Shown here in pieces: positions 1-6,669 of a stretch of 64,000 nt of DNA; within the stretch, counting starts at the first letter, position 1, and each line of letters starts with the position of its first letter. The notes under the pieces were generated by a model. It did not search any database and had not been told where the DNA came from. It worked only from the letters and a program-made list of their open reading frames with translations. Source of the DNA: Anaerococcus prevotii DSM 20548 (GTDB lineage: Bacteria > Bacillota > Clostridia > Tissierellales > Peptoniphilaceae); NCBI RefSeq assembly GCF_000024105.1, contig NC_013171.1:1050501-1114500 (forward strand). The letters are read 5' to 3'. Position numbers and translations under genes: made by a program.

Positions 1-1679
1 TCTCTAAAGTATTCGATTATATTTTGTGCTGTAATTTCACCTATATCATCAATATCTGAAAGCTCTTCAAGGCTAGCGTGTCTTAAAGCATCAAAACTCT
101 TAAACTTGTTGGCTAAATCTCTAGATGTTCTTTCACCTACATTTGGTATTCCTATTGCATAGATAAAATTATCAAGATCAACCTTTTTACTTGCTTCTAT
201 GGCATTTAAAAGATTTTTCGTTTTCTTATCTCCGAATCTATCTAAATTGATTAAATCGTCATAGCTAAGATCATATATATCATCTACTTCATTTATATCT
301 AACTCTTCCATTAGTTGGGCTATAGTTTTTTCAGAAAGTCCTTCTATATCCATTGCATTTCTTGAGGTGAAATGCTCCATTCTCGCAAGAAGTTGTGGTT
401 TACATGAAATAGAATTAGGACAAATTATGTGGACATTGCCTTGAATTAACTCGCTGCCGCAATATGGGCATTTGCTAGGCTTTTCTATCTCTTTCGTTCC
501 TTCTTGATTCTCATCTACAACCCCTAGGATTTCAGGGATTACATCATTCGATCTTCTGATGAATACCTTAGATCCGATTCTTACTTTTTTCCTAATAATA
601 TCATCATAATTGTTTAGGGTGGCTCGACTTACTGTAGCCCCAGAAAATTCAACTGGATCTAGTATTGCACTAGGAGTTACTTTTCCACTTCTTCCTACAT
701 TCCAAACAACTTCCCTTAATGTCGTGGTATATTCTTCTGCCTCGAATTTATAAGCTATTGACCAACGAGGAAATTTGTTTGTTGAGCCTAAGACTTCTTG
801 AGTTCTTTTATCATTGATCTTAATAACTACGCCATCAGTTAGAATATCTATATTTTTTCTTTCTTCCTCTATAAAATCAAGTTCTGCTAGCATTTCTTCT
901 AGATTATGAACTTTTTTATGGTAAGGATGAATTAATAATCCCTGTTCTTTTAGAAATTCCAACATATCTTCTTCAGTAGCAAAATCTAGGTTATTAGTTG
1001 GTATAGAATAGAAGTAGGCTGTAAGCTTCCTTTTTGCAGTTTCTTTGGTGTTTAGATTTCTAAGTGCTCCTGCCGCAGCATTTCTAGCATTCTTTAGCTG
1101 CAATTCATTTTCCTCATTGTAACGAGTTAGTTCTGATAAGGGCATTAGTGCTTCGCCTTGTATTTCTAGTAAAGACTTCTCTTTAATTCTATTAGGAATT
1201 GATCTAATAGTTCTAACCTGAGGAGAAATTTCTTCTCCGATGATTCCATTACCCCTAGTCGCAGCATTTACTAAATTACCATTATTGTAGGTTAAGTTTA
1301 CTGTTAGACCATCGAATTTATACTCCATTATATATTCAAGCTCAGCTAATTTATCATCGTGATTTATATTATAGTCATCTCTTAATCTATTACACCTATC
1401 AATCCAAGCTTCGAGCTCTTCGTGAGTCTGTGCCTTGTTTTGAGATAAGAGCTTAGTTATATGAAAATGCTTTTCAAACTTATCAAGTATTTCTCCTCCG
1501 ACTACTTGGGTGGGAGAATCATCTCTAACATAGCCTGTTTCCTCTTCGAGTTTTCTAAGTTCATCATAGATTTGATCATATTCTCCATCAGAAACTAGAG
1601 GCTCATCCAAAGTATAATAGTGGTAGTTTAAATTCTCTATTTTTTCTATTAATTTATCTATTTTCTCTCTCTTATCCAT
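1..1679 (-). CDS. ligA: NAD-dependent DNA ligase LigA (3' end cut by window edge)
   Basis: NAD+-dependent DNA ligase that seals nicks in replication and repair. I translated the frame from the ATG at 1677-1679 to the window edge; it stays open for about 559 codons. Visible are the N-terminal Ia region (YHYYTLDEP, then VSDGEYD), the adenylation motif KFDG with the catalytic lysine, the OB-fold region, a four-cysteine zinc finger (CPYC followed by CPNSISC) and helix-hairpin-helix repeats. The C-terminal BRCT domain lies beyond position 1. The ATG follows the pcrA stop codon by one base, so the two genes are probably translationally coupled. pcrA-ligA is a classic Firmicutes pair. Family identity is certain; only the missing end is unknown. 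Confidence 0.97.
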   Translation of the reverse strand, partial: MDKREKIDKLIEKIENLNYHYYTLDEPLVSDGEYDQIYDELRKLEEETGYVRDDSPTQVVGGEILDKFEKHFHITKLLSQNKAQTHEELEAWIDRCNRLRDDYNINHDDKLAELEYIMEYKFDGLTVNLTYNNGNLVNAATRGNGIIGEEISPQVRTIRSIPNRIKEKSLLEIQGEALMPLSELTRYNEENELQLKNARNAAAGALRNLNTKETAKRKLTAYFYSIPTNNLDFATEEDMLEFLKEQGLLIHPYHKKVHNLEEMLAELDFIEEERKNIDILTDGVVIKINDKRTQEVLGSTNKFPRWSIAYKFEAEEYTTTLREVVWNVGRSGKVTPSAILDPVEFSGATVSRATLNNYDDIIRKKVRIGSKVFIRRSNDVIPEILGVVDENQEGTKEIEKPSKCPYCGSELIQGNVHIICPNSISCKPQLLARMEHFTSRNAMDIEGLSEKTIAQLMEELDINEVDDIYDLSYDDLINLDRFGDKKTKNLLNAIEASKKVDLDNFIYAIGIPNVGERTSRDLANKFKSFDALRHASLEELSDIDDIGEITAQNIIEYFR

Positions 1680-1680
1680 A

Positions 1681-3876
1681 TCAAACCTTCTCTATTGGAG
1701 CGTAGTCTTGGTTAAGTTTTTTAAGACCTTTTTCATCAAAAGCAACGACAAGCTCATTACCCTTATCTTGTTTTTTAATCTGGACGACCATACCGCTACC
1801 CCACTTAGCATGTACTATCCTATCCCCTACCTTATATTCATCGTCACTTGCACTGGTTTTGTTTAATTTTTTACCTAAGACTGACTGCCTGGTTTTTTCT
1901 CTCATGTAATCTTCAGCCATGGTCTTTTCGTATTCTCTTGATGAATAACCATACGAACTAATCTTTTCTTCGACCTTGATGTTATCAATTATTTCATCTA
2001 TAAACCTAGATGGCTTGTAAAATACAGGTTTGCCATAATTCCTCCTTGCCTCAGCACTTGATAGAAATAGTTTCTCCTGGGCTCTTGTTATGGCCACATA
2101 GAAAAGTCTTCTCTCTTCTTCAATATTTCCTTCATCTATGCTTCTTTTTCCTGGAAATAGTCCCTCATCAAGACCAACTACAAATACTACTGGAAACTCT
2201 AGACCTTTTGCAGCATGCATTGTCATTAATGAAATCGAATTATCTGTACTTTCTGTCTTATCCAAATCTGATAGCAAGGATAAATTTTCGAGATAATCGT
2301 AAATATTGTCCTCTGGATTATTTTCCTGATATTCCGATGCTGATGATATAAACTCGTTTATATTATCTATCCTTGCCCTATCTTCAACTGAATATGATGA
2401 CTCTAGAGATTTCATGTAGCCACTTTTGTCTAATACATCTTCAATAAGATCAACTATTTTGTAATTATCTACATTATCAAATATTTCCCTTAATGGTAAA
2501 TAAAACTTCTCAGTAGACTTCTTAATCCTATCTGATATCAAGGTATTGAAACTATCATCTGTAATTAAGTCTAGAATGGCAATATTATGCAAATTAGCTA
2601 CTCTTTGCAACTCTTCAATGGATTTATTACCAATTCCTCTTTTAGGCTCATTAATGATTCTTTTTAGCGATAGGTCATCTTTTGGATTAACTAAAATCTT
2701 TAGATAAGATACCAAATCTTTTATTTCTTTCCTATCATAGAACTTAAGTCCACCAACTACCTTGTAGTCTAATAAGTTCTTCATCAAAATCTCTTCGAAT
2801 GGTCGTGATTGGGCGTTAGTCCTATAAAGAATAGCAAAATCCTTGGCATCATAGCCTTCTTGCATCAGGCTTTTTATATTATCAAGGACAAACTTAGCTT
2901 CTTCGCTTTCTACAGAATTCGCCTTATATATGACCCTATCTCCGCCCTTATTTTCAGTCCAAAGCTCTTTATCTTTCCTTTCAGAATTATTTTCTATTAG
3001 AAGATTTGCAGTTTCTAGGATGTTTTTTGTTGACCTATAATTTTGTTCTAGCTTTATTGTTTCAGCATCCTTAAAGTCTTTTTCGAAGTTAAGTATATTT
3101 GAAATATTCGCTCCTCTGAAGCTATAGATAGACTGATCAGCATCACCTACAACTGTGACATTGTTATGAAAACCCGCAAAATATTTAATTAGCTCGTACT
3201 GGCTGTTATTGGTATCCTGGTATTCATCTACAAATACATACTCAAATTTCTTTTGGTAAAAGTCTAATGTTTCTTTGCTTCTAACAAAAAGATATAAAAC
3301 TTTGTCTATTAAATCATCAAAATCCAATGCGTTGTAGTAAAACTTCTTCTCTTCATATTTTTTATAGATTTCATAATAGATGTCGCCCTTGCTATAGTAA
3401 GTATTTAGTTTTAGAAATTCATCTGGATCCAAAGACTTATTCTTGGCGGATGATATCACATTAAGCGCATCTCTTGGAGCAATATCGTCCTTATATCCAA
3501 GTTCATTAATTATCTCTTTGATTAAGGTCTTCTGATCACTTGTATCATAAATAGTAAAATTTCTATCATAACCAATTTTATCGATATTCATTCTCAGAAT
3601 TCTTGCGCAAATTGAGTGAAATGTCCCAATCCAAAGATGTGATACATCCATACCAAGGAGTTTTGAGATTCTTTCTTTCATTTCATTTGCAGCTTTATTG
3701 GTAAATGTTATAGCTATTATATTTCTCGGATCAATATTTTTTTCCTCAATAAGATAGGCAATACTCGTTGTAAGTACCCTAGTTTTGCCAGATCCTGCTC
3801 CTGCAAGAACTAACAGAGGTCCTTCGTCATGAAGTACTGCCTTTCTTTGCATTTTATTTAATCCATCTAAGTTCAT
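1681..3876 (-). CDS. pcrA: ATP-dependent 3'-5' DNA helicase PcrA (UvrD family)
   Basis: Superfamily 1A helicase used in nucleotide excision repair, plasmid replication and clearing RecA or RNA polymerase from DNA. The 731-residue length is normal. The Q motif is near residue 8 (LNKMQRKAV). Walker A is AGAGSGKT near residue 26, motif II is DEYQDTN, motif V region is MTMHAAKGLEF and motif VI is YVAITRAQ. The last 60 residues hold the Tudor-like RNA-polymerase-binding tail typical of PcrA (YKVGDRIVHAKWGSG). The ATG is preceded by a GGAAGGA ribosome site. ligA follows after one base. It has its own extended -10 promoter, separate from the yerC operon upstream. Confidence 0.97.
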   Translation of the reverse strand: MNLDGLNKMQRKAVLHDEGPLLVLAGAGSGKTRVLTTSIAYLIEEKNIDPRNIIAITFTNKAANEMKERISKLLGMDVSHLWIGTFHSICARILRMNIDKIGYDRNFTIYDTSDQKTLIKEIINELGYKDDIAPRDALNVISSAKNKSLDPDEFLKLNTYYSKGDIYYEIYKKYEEKKFYYNALDFDDLIDKVLYLFVRSKETLDFYQKKFEYVFVDEYQDTNNSQYELIKYFAGFHNNVTVVGDADQSIYSFRGANISNILNFEKDFKDAETIKLEQNYRSTKNILETANLLIENNSERKDKELWTENKGGDRVIYKANSVESEEAKFVLDNIKSLMQEGYDAKDFAILYRTNAQSRPFEEILMKNLLDYKVVGGLKFYDRKEIKDLVSYLKILVNPKDDLSLKRIINEPKRGIGNKSIEELQRVANLHNIAILDLITDDSFNTLISDRIKKSTEKFYLPLREIFDNVDNYKIVDLIEDVLDKSGYMKSLESSYSVEDRARIDNINEFISSASEYQENNPEDNIYDYLENLSLLSDLDKTESTDNSISLMTMHAAKGLEFPVVFVVGLDEGLFPGKRSIDEGNIEEERRLFYVAITRAQEKLFLSSAEARRNYGKPVFYKPSRFIDEIIDNIKVEEKISSYGYSSREYEKTMAEDYMREKTRQSVLGKKLNKTSASDDEYKVGDRIVHAKWGSGMVVQIKKQDKGNELVVAFDEKGLKKLNQDYAPIEKV

Positions 3877-3900
3877 ATTTCACGTCCTTCCATCTATCAC

Positions 3901-3906
3901 ATTATA
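3901..3906 (-). promoter_or_regulatory. Extended -10 promoter element of pcrA
   Basis: On the minus strand the sequence reads TGGTATAAT, an extended -10 (TGn plus TATAAT), 25 bases before the pcrA start. No good -35 is visible because that area is the yerC terminator hairpin; extended -10 promoters often lack one. The same TGGTATAAT core recurs before nrdD, efp and the asp23/DAK pair. Confidence 0.6.
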
Positions 3907-3942
3907 CCATAAAAATAAAAGAGTAAGTTATCCTTACTCTTT
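3907..3942 (-). terminator. Intrinsic terminator of the murT-gatD-yerC operon
   Basis: A perfect 10-bp inverted repeat, AAAGAGTAAG at 3918-3927 and CTTACTCTTT at 3933-3942, has a 5-base loop. On the minus strand it is followed by a T-rich tract. It overlaps the last codons of yerC and separates that operon from pcrA-ligA. Confidence 0.75.
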
Positions 3943-4254
3943 GCTTTTTTCTTCTTTTAAATTCTTTTCGATAAGCCTTTCCAATACAATATCATAGCCG
4001 TTAGATCCATAATTTAATGATCTGTTTACTCTAGAAATTGTAGCAGTTGATGCTCCTGTTTCTTCTTCGATTACACTGTATGTTTTTCTAATCTTAAGAA
4101 GTTTTGCAACATGTAGTCTTTGTGCTATTGATTGGATTTCTCTAGCTGTACAAATATCTGTGAAGAAATCATAACATTGCTCAATATCTTCAAGCATTAA
4201 TACTGCTTCAAAAAACTCATCTATTTCTTTGTTTCTTAATTTATTTTCTTTCAT
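3934..4254 (-). CDS. YerC/YecD family TrpR-related regulator
   Basis: A 106-residue helix-turn-helix protein of the YerC/YecD family, related to the TrpR repressor fold. The recognition region reads ATISRVNRSLNYGSNGYD near residues 70-87, and the first half is helical. Its targets are unknown here. It overlaps gatD by four bases (ATGA), so it is co-translated with the peptidoglycan amidation genes and ends in a terminator. A homologue near pcrA-ligA is common in Firmicutes. A tryptophan-sensing role should not be assumed, because family members usually lack that function. Confidence 0.88.
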   Translation of the reverse strand: MKENKLRNKEIDEFFEAVLMLEDIEQCYDFFTDICTAREIQSIAQRLHVAKLLKIRKTYSVIEEETGASTATISRVNRSLNYGSNGYDIVLERLIEKNLKEEKSKE

Positions 4255-4907
4255 TTGCCTCTCCTATTAATTAATATATCAATTAAGCTTTCGCATAAAT
4301 TGTTGTTTCTAGCAAGTAATGGTCCATGAAGGTAAGTACCTATAGTGTTTTTATATCTAAATCCTTCGCTCTTGTCTTTACCATTATTGCCATTACCTTC
4401 CAAGACATATGCAAAAGGCTCTTGACCTTCTCCCAAAAATGTTATACCGCCATGGTTTTCAAATCCTTTATAGATTGATTTTTCATCAAAGGCCGATTGA
4501 ATTTTTATATTACCAGTAAATCTATTTTTATCTTCCTGGTTTATTGTGTAGTGGTCAAAAATCTTAAGACCTTCTATTTTATTATTGTAGGCGTCGTAAT
4601 AGTACTGACCTAACAATTGATAACCGCCACATATAGCTAATAGTATACCATTATTTTCAATGTATTCTACTATAGCATCCCTTTTTTTAAGCAAATCTTT
4701 TTGCACTATACTTTGCTCATAATCCTGACCACCTCCAAAAAATACAAAATCATACTTTTTGTAATCAAAATCATCTCCAAGGCTTACTACTTCAATATTA
4801 GTTTCAAATCCCTTTTTTCTAGCCTCGTGAGCAAAAGCCATTACATTACCCACGTCGCCATATGTGTTTAATAAGTTTCCATAAAGATGTGCAATATTAA
4901 CAATCAT
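4251..4907 (-). CDS. gatD: Lipid II isoglutaminyl synthase, glutaminase subunit GatD
   Basis: Class I glutamine amidotransferase (CobB/CobQ-like) that supplies ammonia to MurT, which amidates the D-glutamate of lipid II stem peptides. The nucleophile elbow is AICGGYQLLG with Cys93, and the catalytic histidine is His194 in YLHGPLL. At 218 residues it is a stand-alone glutaminase without the synthetase domain of cobyric acid synthase. It overlaps murT upstream and yerC downstream by four bases each. The murT-gatD gene pair makes this assignment much more likely than cobalamin synthesis. Confidence 0.95.
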   Translation of the reverse strand: MIVNIAHLYGNLLNTYGDVGNVMAFAHEARKKGFETNIEVVSLGDDFDYKKYDFVFFGGGQDYEQSIVQKDLLKKRDAIVEYIENNGILLAICGGYQLLGQYYYDAYNNKIEGLKIFDHYTINQEDKNRFTGNIKIQSAFDEKSIYKGFENHGGITFLGEGQEPFAYVLEGNGNNGKDKSEGFRYKNTIGTYLHGPLLARNNNLCESLIDILINRRGK

Positions 4908-6235
4908 GATAATTCTAATACCTCTCTTAACCTTAGCATAGCTGTGTAAGTTGATAAGATATATACATTATCGGTCTTGGCGTTTTCTATTACATCGACT
5001 ATTTCCTTCTCATAATCAAATTCTTTTATATCTCCTTCATAAATCTCTGCTATCTCTAGTCTTCTTTTCATATCAGAAGATCTCTTGCCAGAAACATAAA
5101 CATCCTTAATATCCATCTCTTTTAATTTCTCGTAGTGAGAATCGTATATCCAGCTTACATCTAGTCCATCTGCATAATTGTCATTTAACAAACAAACGAG
5201 ACTTATATCACTTTTATTTAAAAGCATCAATTCTATTATTTGATTAAGTCCAGTAGGATTTTTTACAAGATTAATTATTACATTCTTATCAGCTATCTTT
5301 ATATTTTCTTGTCTGCCAAATACATTCTTTTGGGACTTAAGTCCCCTATATATTTCCTCATAAGTTAATCCTAGCTCTTTAGCAACAGCAAGTGAGGCTA
5401 AAGCATTATAAATATTATATAAGCCACCAACTGATATTTCATATTCTTCATTTGCTATTTTAAAAGTTGAATGGTCACTTTCTAATTTTTCTAGATTATC
5501 AATACAATATTTTAATTTCTTAGAGGAAAAATCACATGAAGGACAAGTAAAATCTCCCAGAGATGAGTAATTAACGAGCCTATACTTAAGAACACTATTA
5601 CACTTTGGGCAAAGTATCCCATCGGAATTTAGTTCCGCATCTAAACTATAGTCCTCATGAACATCTCTCTTATCTCTTATTCCATAATAAACTTTTTTGT
5701 AGGAGTCCATCTTATCATAAGCGAAAATCGGAAGATCTCCATTAGCTACTATAGTAGCATCAGGCATCTCCTCCATTCCTTCCATCATCTTGTCGAAAAT
5801 ATTGTAGATTTCACCAAACCTATCCATTTGATCCCTGAATACATTGGTGAATACAACATAATCTGCCTTGAGGAACTTGCCTATTCTAGAAAGATTTGCC
5901 TCATCTACTTCGAGGACCGCAACAGTATCCTCATTTGGCGGATTATCCAGTAAAGACGTGATAATTCCTTGGACCATATTAGAACCAGAATCATTAGTAA
6001 AAACATTTTCATAGTGCTGTCTTAATATATTGGTCAAAAAATGAGTAGTCATGGTCTTACCATTCGTTCCTGTAACAAATATAAATTTTGTATTCTTGGA
6101 TAATTCTTTAAGTATCTCTTTATCAAGTTTATAAGCAACATATCCTGGTAAGGAGGTAGCCTTATGATTTGTAATCTTTAAAGAAAATCTAATTAATTTT
6201 GCTATATTTTTTATTACTTTACTTTTAAAACTCAT
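4904..6235 (-). CDS. murT: Lipid II isoglutaminyl synthase, Mur ligase-like subunit MurT
   Basis: Mur-ligase-family subunit that activates the D-glutamate carboxylate of lipid II with ATP and amidates it using ammonia from GatD. The P-loop is TGTNGKT near residues 55-61. Residues about 205-240 hold a four-cysteine zinc ribbon (CPKC then CPSC), which marks MurT off from MurC-F, and the C-terminal DUF1727 region follows. Length is 443 residues, as expected. A TATAAT with a weak TTGTAC -35 lies just upstream, overlapping the end of the acylphosphatase gene. It is the first gene of murT-gatD-yerC. Confidence 0.96.
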   Translation of the reverse strand: MSFKSKVIKNIAKLIRFSLKITNHKATSLPGYVAYKLDKEILKELSKNTKFIFVTGTNGKTMTTHFLTNILRQHYENVFTNDSGSNMVQGIITSLLDNPPNEDTVAVLEVDEANLSRIGKFLKADYVVFTNVFRDQMDRFGEIYNIFDKMMEGMEEMPDATIVANGDLPIFAYDKMDSYKKVYYGIRDKRDVHEDYSLDAELNSDGILCPKCNSVLKYRLVNYSSLGDFTCPSCDFSSKKLKYCIDNLEKLESDHSTFKIANEEYEISVGGLYNIYNALASLAVAKELGLTYEEIYRGLKSQKNVFGRQENIKIADKNVIINLVKNPTGLNQIIELMLLNKSDISLVCLLNDNYADGLDVSWIYDSHYEKLKEMDIKDVYVSGKRSSDMKRRLEIAEIYEGDIKEFDYEKEIVDVIENAKTDNVYILSTYTAMLRLREVLELS

Positions 6236-6273
6236 AGATTTACTATATACCCAAAATTATAATCTTGCCATAG

Positions 6274-6543
6274 CTAGTACAAAATTTCAAAAGATTTTTC
6301 ATCATCCTTTATATCTATCTTGCTTATGTCTTTGGATTCTATCCTTACAAACCTCTGATTGTCTAGTTCCCTTATGAATGCATCAATATTTTCAGTAGCT
6401 CCTTGTACGTAAACTTCTACACTTCCATCGTAGAGATTCTTAACGCTTCCTGTTAAATTTAGATCAGTAGCAATCCTTAAAGAGTGAAATCTAAATCCGA
6501 CTCCTTGGACCCTACCTTTGAAATTTATTTTTAATCTTTCCAT
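6274..6543 (-). CDS. acyP: Acylphosphatase
   Basis: Small 89-residue acylphosphatase that hydrolyses carboxyl-phosphate bonds such as those of acetyl phosphate or carbamoyl phosphate. The signature GRVQGVGFR lies at residues 10-18, with the catalytic Arg18, and the substrate-positioning Asn is in SVKNLYDGSVEV. The alpha/beta sandwich length is complete. It is oriented with murT but separated by 38 bases, and is divergent from copA. It may be monocistronic. Confidence 0.95.
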   Translation of the reverse strand: MERLKINFKGRVQGVGFRFHSLRIATDLNLTGSVKNLYDGSVEVYVQGATENIDAFIRELDNQRFVRIESKDISKIDIKDDEKSFEILY

Positions 6544-6605
6544 GCTTACCCCTTTAATATACTATAACATTACATAGCCTTTCTTGTAAAGACTTTTCTT
6601 TCACC

Positions 6606-6633
6606 TTGACATGAATGCCACAAAAGTTATAAT
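6606..6633 (+). promoter_or_regulatory. Sigma-A promoter of the copper operon
   Basis: A consensus TTGACA (6606-6611) is separated by 16 bases from a consensus TATAAT (6628-6633), 36 bases before the copA start. The predicted start of transcription falls at the left edge of the adjacent CsoR-like palindrome. Confidence 0.8.
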
Positions 6634-6640
6634 ATTAATG

Positions 6641-6657
6641 ACACCCCCTATGGGTGT
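6641..6657 (+). promoter_or_regulatory. CsoR-type copper operator
   Basis: The palindrome ACACCC-CCTAT-GGGTGT (6-bp arms, 5-base spacer, C/G-rich core) resembles known CsoR operators. It sits between the -10 box and the copA ribosome site, where repressor binding would block transcription. csoR is the last gene of the same operon, so the site predicts autoregulated copper induction. The match is by eye to the general pattern. Confidence 0.72.
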
Positions 6658-6669
6658 TAAGGAGGTAAT

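Noticed and set aside
4251-6235. Cobalamin synthesis genes (CobB/CobQ-like glutaminase)
   Set aside because: The glutaminase is paired with a zinc-ribbon Mur ligase, which is the MurT-GatD lipid II amidation enzyme.
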